DNA of 64,000 nucleotides. Source: Campylobacter sp. MIT 97-5078. Its GTDB lineage: Bacteria > Campylobacterota > Campylobacteria > Campylobacterales > Campylobacteraceae. The notes below the pieces were generated by a model. The model made no database searches, was not told where the DNA came from, and worked only from the letters and a program-made list of their open reading frames with translations. A program made the translations under genes and the position numbers. Below, one piece after another: positions 37,525 through 45,257 of the stretch. Within the stretch, counting starts at the first letter, position 1. Every line of letters begins with the position of its first letter. The stretch is taken from contig NZ_QHLK01000004.1 of the NCBI RefSeq assembly GCF_006864455.1, positions 62,001 to 126,000 on the forward strand. The letters are read 5' to 3'.

Positions 37525-38537
37525 TACAAAAGCTCTACTGCAAGTTCAAAAATCTTTTCTTCATCGATATATTTGATACAAAAATCACTCTTGTCTATGT
37601 GCCTTGCATCCGTGATTTTTTTACCACTATCAATAACCTTGTTTATCGCTGTTTGATACGTATTTCTTTGACTTGGGGTTGCTCCAAAGATAGTAATAGA
37701 AGGCTTATTCATCGCAAAGGCTAGATGCGTAGGACCACTATCATTGCCGATGATTAAATCACTGAGCTTTGTCATAGCGATAAGCTCTTGCAAATGAAGT
37801 TTTCTTAAGAGTCTAACTTGGGTTGAGCTTGTGTGAGCGATGATATCTTGGGCAAATTCTCTTTCTTTGGCATTTCCCCAGCACAAAAGAATTTTTGTCT
37901 TTTCAAAACGCAAAGCAAGCATATTGCAAAGCAAAGCAAAACGTTCTTTTGGGTAAATTTTATTTTCTATGCTTGAGCCTACATGAATGAGTATATTTTT
38001 TTCATTTTCATCAAGCTTAAACTCCTCTCTAAGCTTTTCTTTCAGCTCTGTTTTTGGGGTAAAACAATCTTTCTTATGCAAGATATCTTCAAGTTCAAAG
38101 CTTTCATTAAAGACAAAAGATACAAGAGCGAGATTGCGAATGATGATATTTTCATTATAAGAGATGAAAAATTTTTGATTATAAAAATTTGCTGCTATAC
38201 TTTCTTTAATACTATCTTTATCATAACCAAAGACATTTGGCGAAAGTATGCGTGATAAAATAGCTGATTTTAAAAGCCCTTGCAAGTCAATAACAAGATC
38301 GTATTTTTTCTTTCTTAAACGAAAAAGCATTTTAAGAATTTTAAGAATTTTTCTATCTTTTAAAGGCAAGGCATAGACTTTATCGATTAAAGGATGATCT
38401 TGCAAGATATGAAAAAACCTCGCATCAACAAACCAATCAAGCTCTATATCGGGGCGAATTTTTCTGATAAATTGCAAAACTATACTTGAATGGATAATGT
38501 CTCCAAGTGCAGAGAGTTTAACTATAGCTATTTTCAT
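37524..38537 (-). CDS. waaC: LOS heptosyltransferase I (WaaC)
   Basis: WaaC adds the first heptose to Kdo in the inner core of lipooligosaccharide. The 337-residue GT9-family protein starts MKIAIVKLSALGDIIHSSIV, the signature of heptosyltransferases, has LVIDLQGLLKSAILSRIL near 80-98, and the sugar-nucleotide site IGNDSGPTHLAFAMNKP near 262-278. Coupling to htrB through a TAATG overlap and the pairing with an acyltransferase support WaaC rather than WaaF. Confidence 0.9.
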   Translation of the reverse strand: MKIAIVKLSALGDIIHSSIVLQFIRKIRPDIELDWFVDARFFHILQDHPLIDKVYALPLKDRKILKILKMLFRLRKKKYDLVIDLQGLLKSAILSRILSPNVFGYDKDSIKESIAANFYNQKFFISYNENIIIRNLALVSFVFNESFELEDILHKKDCFTPKTELKEKLREEFKLDENEKNILIHVGSSIENKIYPKERFALLCNMLALRFEKTKILLCWGNAKEREFAQDIIAHTSSTQVRLLRKLHLQELIAMTKLSDLIIGNDSGPTHLAFAMNKPSITIFGATPSQRNTYQTAINKVIDSGKKITDARHIDKSDFCIKYIDEEKIFELAVELL

Positions 38538-38601
38538 TTCTTTTCTTTAGAATTTTTAGCTAAGATTGTAACAAATTTTTTTTTATAAAGGGTTTAAAAC
38601 G

Positions 38602-39393
38602 ATGAAAAATCAAAATTATATCTGTGTGTTTGATTGTGAAAGTGTGCCTGATACCGAGCTTTTGCGTAAAATTTATGGTTTTGAGGGTGATGATTTAAGT
38701 GTATGCAAGCAAGGGCTTGCAAAAAGTCTTGAAACAAGTGGAAGCGAGTTTTTAGCTCTGCCCTTTCATAAAATAGTGAGTATTTGTGCGGTGATTGCTG
38801 ATGAGTTTGGTAACTTTATAAAAGTCAATAAAATCGAAGGCGAAAATGAAAAAGAAATGATTTATAATTTTTTTAGCTTCATTGACAAATGTGAGCCTCG
38901 CTTAGTGAGCTTTAATGGCAAAAACTTTGACATGCCCTTGCTTGTCTTGCGTGCCTTAAAATACAATATCAAAGCCAGCACCTACCTTGATACACTCAGC
39001 AATAAATGGGATAATTATAAAAGCAGATACAGCGAGAGCAAGCATTGTGATCTTTTTGAAAGTTTAGGCGGCTTTAATGCAAGAGGCTTAAAGCTTGATA
39101 CGCTATGTGTAATGGCAAATTTACCCGGCAAATATGATGTAAGTGGCGATCAAGTCTATGAACTCTACCACGAAAACAAACTCGAACAAATCCACGAATA
39201 CTGCGAAAGCGACACTTTAAACACCTACATGCTTTTCCTAAAATACGAGCTTATAAAAGCAAATTTAAGCGATGAAGACTATAAAATCTATCTTTTAACC
39301 ATGAAAGAATACTTGCAAAATGAGAAAACAAACAGAAGCTATGTAGAAATTTTTACTAAGGCTTGCGATGAGGAAGTGAAGCGAATAGGGTAA
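38602..39393 (+). CDS. 3'-5' exonuclease related to the PolB exonuclease domain
   Basis: The 263-residue protein has a DnaQ/PolB-like exonuclease fold: ExoI motif CVFDCESVPDTELL (acidic D and E near 10-13), ExoII motif RLVSFNGKNFDMPLLVLRAL near 95-114, and ExoIII-like IHEYCESDTLNTYMLFLKYEL near 195-215. Polymerase and other domains are absent, so it is a stand-alone nuclease, presumably in DNA repair or RNA processing. It is divergent from waaC with 64 bases between, as I recall also for C. jejuni. Confidence 0.85.
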   Translation: MKNQNYICVFDCESVPDTELLRKIYGFEGDDLSVCKQGLAKSLETSGSEFLALPFHKIVSICAVIADEFGNFIKVNKIEGENEKEMIYNFFSFIDKCEPRLVSFNGKNFDMPLLVLRALKYNIKASTYLDTLSNKWDNYKSRYSESKHCDLFESLGGFNARGLKLDTLCVMANLPGKYDVSGDQVYELYHENKLEQIHEYCESDTLNTYMLFLKYELIKANLSDEDYKIYLLTMKEYLQNEKTNRSYVEIFTKACDEEVKRIG

Positions 39394-39481
39394 ATTGATT
39401 TAGGAGACAAAACAAATTAAAAGTGTAAAATAAGTTTAAGCTAAGAAAGATTTTGATACGATATTTACAAAAAAAACAAGC

Positions 39482-39825
39482 GGAGCAACTTATGGTAGTG
39501 ATGGACTTGAAAAAGCCTATGAACTAGCCAAAAAGCATTTTATCGCAGGCGGAATAAACCGCATAATACTCGCGATTGATGAGGATTTAATATAAGCATG
39601 ACAAGTCAAGATGAGCTTTTAGAATTGATTACGCGTTTTGCTACTGCAGTGGCAGCTTTTGCGATGATTTTGCAAAATTCAGAATACAAAAGTAGTGCAA
39701 ACTTTGATACAATTTTAAAGATATTAAGCGACAAGCAAGTCAGCAATAATATCTATAAAAAAGAATTTATAGGGCTTGTATCAAAAGTAAGCTGTCTTAA
39801 AAACCTAAAAAACAAATCACAATAA
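39482..39825 (+). pseudogene. Degraded vWA-DUF3520 (YfbK-like) protein gene
   Basis: Two fragments of one protein family lie head to tail in different frames. Positions 39482-39595 encode GATYGSDGLEKAYELAKKHF followed by GGINRIILAIDED, the vWA-domain segment that in YfbK-like proteins reads as GSxGxxLAYxxAxxxFIxGGxNRVILATDGDFN. Positions 39598-39825 (ATG start, 75 codons) encode RFATAVAAFAMILQNSEYKS and NIYKKEFIGLVSKV, which match the style of the C-terminal DUF3520 domain. Everything before and between is deleted. The 75-codon frame alone might still be translated, but it has no ribosome site. Confidence 0.65.
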
Positions 39826-39833
39826 GGGCAAAA

Positions 39834-40811
39834 ATGAAAAAAATTCTCATCACTGGAGCTGATGGCTTTATAGGCTCTCATTTATGCGAATGCTTGCACG
39901 CTAAAGGGCATAAGATAAGGGCTTTAAGCCAGTATAATTCTTTTAATTTTTGGGGGCATTTAGAGCATTTGCCTTGTAAAGATGAACTTGAGATTATCAG
40001 CGGAGATTTAAGGGATAGCTTTTTTTGCGAAAAGATCACTCAAGATATGGACGCTGTGTTTCATCTTGGAGCTTTAATTGCTATTCCTTATTCTTATGAA
40101 GCACCAAAATCTTATGTGGATACCAATATAATAGGCACGCTTAATATGCTTGAAGCAGCCAAAAAGGCTAAAATAGCACATTTTATACACACCTCAACAA
40201 GTGAGGTTTATGGCACAGCCCTTTACAGCCCCATAGATGAAAAGCACCCCTTACAGCCTCAAAGCCCTTATTCAGCAAGTAAAATCGCAGCTGATATGTT
40301 GGCTCTTAGTTATTATAATAGCTTTGAAATGCCTATTATTATCGCCCGCCCTTTTAATGCTTATGGACCGCGTCAAAGTGCAAGGGCTATCATTCCTAGC
40401 ATTATCATTCAAATTTTAAGTGGGGCTAAGGAACTTAAACTTGGGGATTTAAGTCCAACAAGGGATTTAAATTTTGTGCTTGATACTTGCGAGGGTTTTG
40501 CAAGCTTGCTTGAACTTTCAAGCTTTGGCGAGGTATTTAACATAGGAAGCGGAGTTGAACACTCCATGCAAGAAGTGCTTGATACTATCCAAGAACTTTT
40601 AGGAACAAAACTTAATGTTACTCAAGACACACAAAGATTGCGTCCTAAAAATAGTGAGGTTTTTAGACTTATAAGCGATAGCTCAAAACTTCAAAAAATA
40701 AGCTCTTGGAAGAGCAAATTTGATCTCAAACAAGGTTTAGAACAAACTATCAAATGGTTTGAAAAAGAAGAGAATTTAAAGCTTTACAAGGCTGGAATTT
40801 ACAATGTTTAA
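39834..40811 (+). CDS. legB: LegB-type nucleotide-sugar 4,6-dehydratase
   Basis: In the legionaminic acid pathway of C. jejuni, LegB dehydrates GDP-GlcNAc to the 4-keto-6-deoxy sugar. The 325-residue protein is an extended SDR: ITGADGFIGSHLCECLHAKG at the start (NAD motif), catalytic HTSTSEVYG near 121-129 and YSASK near 147-151. It lies next to legC (8-base overlap) and in the same locus as legI, legG and ptmE/F/A/B, which supports LegB over other dehydratases of the family. An AAGGGCAAAA site precedes the ATG. Confidence 0.9.
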   Translation: MKKILITGADGFIGSHLCECLHAKGHKIRALSQYNSFNFWGHLEHLPCKDELEIISGDLRDSFFCEKITQDMDAVFHLGALIAIPYSYEAPKSYVDTNIIGTLNMLEAAKKAKIAHFIHTSTSEVYGTALYSPIDEKHPLQPQSPYSASKIAADMLALSYYNSFEMPIIIARPFNAYGPRQSARAIIPSIIIQILSGAKELKLGDLSPTRDLNFVLDTCEGFASLLELSSFGEVFNIGSGVEHSMQEVLDTIQELLGTKLNVTQDTQRLRPKNSEVFRLISDSSKLQKISSWKSKFDLKQGLEQTIKWFEKEENLKLYKAGIYNV

Positions 40812-41952
40812 AACTGAACTTAACTTTATTAAAAGCCTTTTTGCACCTCAAGAGCAAATTCCTTTGCATGAGCCAAGATTTATAGGCAATGAGCAAAATT
40901 ATCTTAATGAATGCTTAAAAAGTGGCTTTGTCTCAAGTGTGGGCGAGTTTGTAAATAAATTTGAAAAAACTTTAGCCCAAAAAACAAAAAGCAAATTCGT
41001 TGTAGCTATGAATAGTGGCACCTCTGCCCTTCATATAGCCCTTTTAGTAAATGGAGTAAAAGCAAATCACGAGGTTATCACTCAAAGTCTAAGCTTTGTA
41101 GCTACTGCAAATGCCATAGCTTACACAGGAGCAAAGCCTATTTTTATAGACATTGATGAAAAAAGTTTAAGCTTAAGTCCTAAAGCTTTAAGGGCATTTT
41201 TAAAAAAAACCGCCTTTATCAAAGATAAAAAATGCTTTAATAAAAGCACCAAAAAACGCATAAAAGCTTGCATAGTCATGCATAGCTTTGGCTTGAGTGC
41301 AAAGATAATTGAATTAAAGCAAATTTGTGAGGACTTTCACATAGCCTTGATAGAAGATGCAGCTGAAGCTGTAGGTTCACTTTACAAAAACAAAGCCTTA
41401 GGCACTTTTGCTAAGGCTGGAATTTATAGCTTTAATGGCAATAAAATCATCACAGGAGGTTGTGGGGGCGTGCTTTTGAGCGATGATGAAAAGCTAGCCT
41501 TAAAAGCAAGGCATTTAAGCACCACAGCTAAAATTGCTCATGCTTATGAATATAAACACGATAAAGTAGGCTATAATTACCGCCTTTGTAATATCAACGC
41601 AGCCTTACTTTTAGCCCAACTTGAAAAACTAGGTGAGTTTGTGGAAAACAAAAGAAGCCTAGCAAAGCAGTATAAAGCTTTTTTTAAGGATAATAAAAAT
41701 TTTAGTTTCGTTGATGAGAGCAAAGATGAAAAAAGCAATTTTTGGCTCAATACTCTCATCGCAAAAGATGAAAACACAAGAACAGCTTTTATAGAACAAG
41801 CCCATAAAGAAAAGATTTATTTGCGTCCAGCTTGGCAGGGCTTACATAGCCTTAAAATGTATAAAAACTGCCAAAGAGACGAGCTTAAAAACACGCTTAA
41901 ATTCATTTCAAGAATAGTCAATCTTCCAAGTAGTGTGCGTTTAAAAGACTAA
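40804..41952 (+). CDS. legC: LegC-type aminotransferase (DegT/DnrJ/EryC1 family)
   Basis: LegC transfers an amino group to C4 of the keto sugar made by LegB, using PLP. The 382-residue protein has AMNSGTSALHIALLVNGVKA near 72-91, IEDAAEAVGSLYKNKALG near 185-202, and the PLP-binding Lys in YSFNGNKIITGGCGGVLL near 210-227. The gene overlaps legB by 8 bases. It is followed by a promoter and a toxin remnant, so the leg genes are interrupted here. Confidence 0.9.
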   Translation: MFKTELNFIKSLFAPQEQIPLHEPRFIGNEQNYLNECLKSGFVSSVGEFVNKFEKTLAQKTKSKFVVAMNSGTSALHIALLVNGVKANHEVITQSLSFVATANAIAYTGAKPIFIDIDEKSLSLSPKALRAFLKKTAFIKDKKCFNKSTKKRIKACIVMHSFGLSAKIIELKQICEDFHIALIEDAAEAVGSLYKNKALGTFAKAGIYSFNGNKIITGGCGGVLLSDDEKLALKARHLSTTAKIAHAYEYKHDKVGYNYRLCNINAALLLAQLEKLGEFVENKRSLAKQYKAFFKDNKNFSFVDESKDEKSNFWLNTLIAKDENTRTAFIEQAHKEKIYLRPAWQGLHSLKMYKNCQRDELKNTLKFISRIVNLPSSVRLKD

Positions 41953-41990
41953 AAGTCATTAATTAAAACGAAATAAAGAAAAATTTGTGT

Positions 41991-41996
41991 TATAAT
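41991..41996 (+). promoter_or_regulatory. -10 box within the glycosylation locus
   Basis: TTTGTGTTATAAT stands 20 bases before the toxin remnant at 42017. Since that gene is broken, the box may now serve mainly the acyltransferase-formyltransferase genes downstream. Confidence 0.5.
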
Positions 41997-42016
41997 TAAG
42001 CTTTTTAGAAGTATGT

Positions 42017-42219
42017 ATGCAAGTTCAAAATAAGCAATATAAAAAATTAAGCTTAGAATTCATAAAAAAATTACTAAGTGGTGCAGTTTTAGAACCAAAA
42101 TACAAGAAATATAAACTAAAAGGTAAATATAAATGTCATATCAAGCCCAATTTGCTGTTAATTTATCAAAAGCAAATAATATCTTAGTACTTACTTATAT
42201 TAATAGCGAGCTTTTTTAG
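42017..42219 (+). pseudogene. Broken YafQ/RelE-type toxin gene
   Basis: The first frame (42017-42187) encodes KYKLKGKYKCHIKPNLLLIY, the conserved core of YafQ-like mRNA interferases (xHxLxGxYxxxRexHIKPDWLLIY). After a frame change the expected ending continues as NILVLTYINSELF, stopping at 42219. The N-terminal part is also shorter than in intact toxins, and no antitoxin gene precedes it. It is therefore a decayed toxin-antitoxin remnant with a frameshift near 42165-42175. The family call is from motif recognition. Confidence 0.7.
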
Positions 42220-42230
42220 GACAAGAAAAA

Positions 42231-42830
42231 ATGAAAGAAAAACTACTCATCATAGGTGCTGGAGGACATGCTAAATCTTGCGTTGATGTGATTGAAAAAG
42301 AAGGCAAATTTGAAATTCTTGGCTTTGTAGATAATGATGCGAACATAAAAAAGGTATTTGAGTATGAAGTATTAGGTTGTGATGATGATTTGCCACGCCT
42401 TTTTAAGACTTGCAAATTTGCTTTTTTGGGTATAGGGCAGATCAAAAGCCCTGATCTTAGAGTGAAGCTTTTTAAACGCTTAAAAAGCATAGGCTTTTGC
42501 TTGCCTACTATCATCTCTCCTCTTGCTTATGTTTCAAAACATGCTTTTATCTCAAATGAAGCAAGTATCATCATGCATCAAGCTTTAATCAACACAAATG
42601 CCAAGATAGGAAAAGCTTGTATTATCAATACCAAAGCCTTGATAGAGCATGATGCAGTGGTGGAGGATTTTTGTCATATTTCAACAGCTGCTGTGGTAAA
42701 TGGAGAGTGCAAAGTGGCTCAAAAAAGCTTTGTAGGATCAAATTCGATGCTTAAACATACTCAAAATTTAGCAGAACAAAGTGTATTTTTTGCGGGCAAA
42801 AATCTAACACGTGGGGGGGGGGCTTTATAA
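42231..42830 (+). CDS. NeuD/PglD-like sugar acyltransferase with 3'-terminal poly-G tract
   Basis: The 199-residue protein has an N-terminal Rossmann-like domain (LLIIGAGGHAKSCVDVIEKE, residues 4-23) and a C-terminal left-handed beta helix made of hexapeptide repeats (about 95-190). This is the NeuD/PglD architecture that acetylates amino sugars or O-acetylates nonulosonic acids. Ten G bases at 42813-42822 encode the Gly-Gly-Gly before the last two residues. Gain or loss of one G alters only the tail. It may serve as N-acetyltransferase of the legionaminic pathway (LegH role) or decorate the finished sugar; the sequence does not decide. Confidence 0.8.
   Translation: MKEKLLIIGAGGHAKSCVDVIEKEGKFEILGFVDNDANIKKVFEYEVLGCDDDLPRLFKTCKFAFLGIGQIKSPDLRVKLFKRLKSIGFCLPTIISPLAYVSKHAFISNEASIIMHQALINTNAKIGKACIINTKALIEHDAVVEDFCHISTAAVVNGECKVAQKSFVGSNSMLKHTQNLAEQSVFFAGKNLTRGGGAL
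42813..42822 (+). repeat. G10 phase-variation tract, acyltransferase 3' end
   Basis: Ten consecutive G bases. With 10 the frame ends GGGAL-stop at 42830. With 9 it would run past that stop and end at a TAA just after 42870, inside the next gene. With 11 it would end at the TAA near 42837. Tracts of this kind change length by slipped-strand mispairing in Campylobacter. Confidence 0.85.
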
Positions 42831-42837
42831 ATTCATA

Positions 42838-42867
42838 ATTTTTACTCCTCTTAAAAGGAGTAAAAAT
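42838..42867 (+). promoter_or_regulatory. 12-bp hairpin covering the formyltransferase ribosome site and start codon
   Basis: ATTTTTACTCCT at 42838-42849 is the perfect reverse complement of AGGAGTAAAAAT at 42856-42867, with a 6-base loop. The right arm contains the AAGGAG ribosome site and the first two bases of the ATG at 42866. In mRNA this would hide the start site unless ribosomes reading through from the upstream gene opened it. Confidence 0.65.
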
Positions 42868-43867
42868 GCAGCTTAATATAGGCTATTTTGCAGATGGCAA
42901 ATGGGCGTATAATTGCTTTTTAAAGATCATTTCACATCAAGATATGAGTATAAAATTCATAGTCTTGCGGTATAAAAATCCAGATTTAAATTTAATCAAA
43001 CTTGCCAAAAAACACAAAATCCCAATTTTCATTGTCAAAAATATCAACGATGAAAACTTCATCAAGGAAATTTTAACTTTTAAGCCAAATTTACTTGTTT
43101 CAATGAGTTTTGATCAAATTTTTAAGGCTGATTTATTAGATTATTTTAAAAATAAAATTATTAATTGTCATGCTGGAAAACTGCCTTTTTACAGGGGCAA
43201 AAATATATTAAACTGGGTTTTAATCAATGATGAAAAAGAATTTGGTATAAGTGTCCATTTTGTGGATTTAGGCATTGATACAGGCGATATTATTTTGCAA
43301 AAATGCTTTACAATAAGCGATAAAGATGATTATTCAAGCCTGCTTAAAAAAGCTCATAGAGAGTGTGCAAATGTGCTTTTTGAAGCTTTAAAGCTTTTTG
43401 TTAAAGGTGCAGTTAGGGCAAAAAAACAAGGCAAAATCGGCTTTTACTGCCCAGCTCGCATAAAGGGCGATGAATTTATAGATTTTCATCAAAGCTCAAG
43501 AGAATGTTTTAATTTTATCCGTGCTTTAAATGCCTTAGATTTAGGAGCAAAGGCTTTTATCGAGGATAAAATCATCACAATTTTTAAAAGCAAACTCATT
43601 AAAGCACCCCATTACAAAGGCATAGAAGGAGCAGTTGTAGGGCTTGAAAAAGATCATTTTTTAGTAAAAACTAAAGATAGCGTGCTTAAGATCACAGCTT
43701 TTCATTTTGAAGGACAAATAAAAATAGGTCATAGGCTTAAAGCTTCACCACAACAAAATATCCAATACAAAACAAACTCTCTTAAATTTGATAATGGGGG
43801 GGGGGTGCTGAATTCCTTAAGCTTCATTCTAAAGTATCTCCCTCGTGAAAAAAGGAAGTGTTCATGA
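42866..43867 (+). CDS. Formyltransferase-fold sugar-modifying enzyme
   Basis: The 333-residue protein resembles methionyl-tRNA and sugar N-formyltransferases. The catalytic core reads IINCHAGKLPFYRGKNILNW near residues 98-117 (Asn and His of the N-x-H pair, then the LP loop), followed by FVDLGIDTGDIILQ near 132-145 with the catalytic Asp. The C-terminal part (about 195-310) looks like the Fmt-type beta-barrel domain. It should use 10-formyl-tetrahydrofolate to formylate an amino group, probably on the flagellar sugar. A G10 tract at 43796-43805 lies near its end, and its stop overlaps the next ATG (ATGA). Confidence 0.82.
   Translation: MQLNIGYFADGKWAYNCFLKIISHQDMSIKFIVLRYKNPDLNLIKLAKKHKIPIFIVKNINDENFIKEILTFKPNLLVSMSFDQIFKADLLDYFKNKIINCHAGKLPFYRGKNILNWVLINDEKEFGISVHFVDLGIDTGDIILQKCFTISDKDDYSSLLKKAHRECANVLFEALKLFVKGAVRAKKQGKIGFYCPARIKGDEFIDFHQSSRECFNFIRALNALDLGAKAFIEDKIITIFKSKLIKAPHYKGIEGAVVGLEKDHFLVKTKDSVLKITAFHFEGQIKIGHRLKASPQQNIQYKTNSLKFDNGGGVLNSLSFILKYLPREKRKCS
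43796..43805 (+). repeat. G10 phase-variation tract, formyltransferase 3' end
   Basis: Ten G bases encode Gly-Gly-Gly near residue 312. At 10 the frame reaches the TGA overlapping the next start codon. Loss of one G gives a TGA at 43809-43811; gain of one gives a TGA at 43846-43848. Length changes would thus alter the tail and uncouple the next gene. Confidence 0.85.
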
Positions 43868-44481
43868 ATAAGCTTATCTTAGTTGGATCAGGTGGCTTTG
43901 CTAAAGAGCTTTATCAATACCTTCAAAGCACAAATCATAAAATTTTAGGCTATATAGACAAGCAAAGAAGCGAATTTTATGGTCTTTCTTATTTAGGCGA
44001 TGAAGAAAGCCTTGATCAAAGCTTTTTTAAAGAAGCAAGTTTTTTACTTGGTATAGGACAAGTTGAGCTAAGAGCTAGCATCATTGCTAAACTTAAAGCT
44101 AGAGGAGCAAGCTTTTTTAGCTTTATTCATCCAAGTGCTATCATCGCAAAAGATGCTTTGTTTGGCGAGGGTGTGGTGCTTTGTCCTCATACCATGCTTA
44201 ATGCTGGTGCAAAACTTCAAGACTTTGTCCTCTTAAATATCTACGCTTCAGTAGCTCATGATTGTGTGGTAGGTGAAAACTCTATACTTTGTCCTTATGC
44301 TACCCTAAATGGAAGAGCCAAAACAGGCAAAAACTGCTTTTTAGGAACTCGTGCAAGTTTATTACCTAACGCTAAACTTGGAAATAACTGCGTTTTAAGC
44401 GCAGGTGTTATGCTTTCAAAATCATATAAAGATGATCAGCTCATATTTAGCTTAAGAACTTTAAAGGTAAAATCAAAATGA
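43864..44481 (+). CDS. Second NeuD/PglD-like sugar acyltransferase
   Basis: The 205-residue protein has the same architecture as the product of 42231: Rossmann-like start KLILVGSGGFAKELYQYLQS and a hexapeptide-repeat beta helix (about 90-190, with HPSAIIAKDALFGEGVVLCP and VLLNIYASVAHDCVVGENSI). The likely catalytic His is in VAHDC. The start at 43864 follows AAAGGAAG; an upstream GTG at 43858 is possible but less well placed. The ATG overlaps the formyltransferase stop, so expression depends on ribosomes reaching that stop. Confidence 0.8.
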   Translation: MNKLILVGSGGFAKELYQYLQSTNHKILGYIDKQRSEFYGLSYLGDEESLDQSFFKEASFLLGIGQVELRASIIAKLKARGASFFSFIHPSAIIAKDALFGEGVVLCPHTMLNAGAKLQDFVLLNIYASVAHDCVVGENSILCPYATLNGRAKTGKNCFLGTRASLLPNAKLGNNCVLSAGVMLSKSYKDDQLIFSLRTLKVKSK

Positions 44482-45257
44482 AAAGGCTTAATATTTTAGG
44501 TTGTGGCATTATGGGAACACAAATTAGTGCTTTGTTTTATAATCTTGGCTTTGAAGTTTGCATTTATACTCGCAAAACAAAGCTTAAAGAGCTTGAATTT
44601 CAAGCTAAAGTCCTTAGTAAAAAGCTTAACTTAAAGCCTATGCAAAAGGGCAGTTTTTGCTTTTATACTAGTATTAAAAGCTTACCTGAAGCACTTTGTA
44701 TAGAATGCTTGGCTGAAAATTTAGAGCTTAAAAAAGAGTGTATAAAAGAATTTCAAAACTCTCATCAAAGGGCTATATTTTCAAATTCAAGCTCTTTTTC
44801 AAGCAAGGATTTAAATTGCGGTTTGCTTCATTTTTTCAATCCCATATATTTAAAACTCATTGAGCTTTATGATCCTAAAAATGAAGCTTTAACTTTGATA
44901 CAAGACTTAAAGGAGCTTGATTTTTGTTTTATAAAAGCTAAGGGAAATAGAGGAAATTTAGCAAATTTGCTTTTATTTAATGAAATTTCAAACTTTTTTA
45001 AGATGATAGAAAAGCTTGATTATAGCTTGCAAGAATGTGAGCTAGTCTATGAAAAACTTTATGAAAAGCGCGATATTTTAGGCATAATTGATATTATAGG
45101 CGTTGCAATTTGTGATCAAATTTGTTTGAATTTACATGAGCAAGATTTGAGCTTTTATTATCCAAAAAGTTTTAAAAAAGCCCTTGAGCTTGGCATACTT
45201 GGCAGGAAAAATAAAACCAAAATCAAAGACTTTTTACTAACAATACAAGAAATTTAA
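44478..45257 (+). CDS. 3-hydroxyacyl-CoA dehydrogenase-like protein in a sugar locus
   Basis: The 259-residue protein has an N-terminal NAD-binding fold (LNILGCGIMGTQISALFYN, residues 4-22) and the order of blocks seen in 3-hydroxyacyl-CoA dehydrogenases: CLAENLELKKECIKEF, then IFSNSSSFSSKD, then LLHFFNPIYLKLIELYD (the HFFNP block). A short C-terminal helical domain contains IIDIIGVAICDQI. It overlaps the acyltransferase gene by 4 bases. In a fatty-acid pathway it would oxidise or reduce a 3-hydroxyacyl thioester. Beside two acyltransferases it could supply a hydroxyacyl donor for sugar decoration; that is inference. Confidence 0.7.
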   Translation: MKRLNILGCGIMGTQISALFYNLGFEVCIYTRKTKLKELEFQAKVLSKKLNLKPMQKGSFCFYTSIKSLPEALCIECLAENLELKKECIKEFQNSHQRAIFSNSSSFSSKDLNCGLLHFFNPIYLKLIELYDPKNEALTLIQDLKELDFCFIKAKGNRGNLANLLLFNEISNFFKMIEKLDYSLQECELVYEKLYEKRDILGIIDIIGVAICDQICLNLHEQDLSFYYPKSFKKALELGILGRKNKTKIKDFLLTIQEI

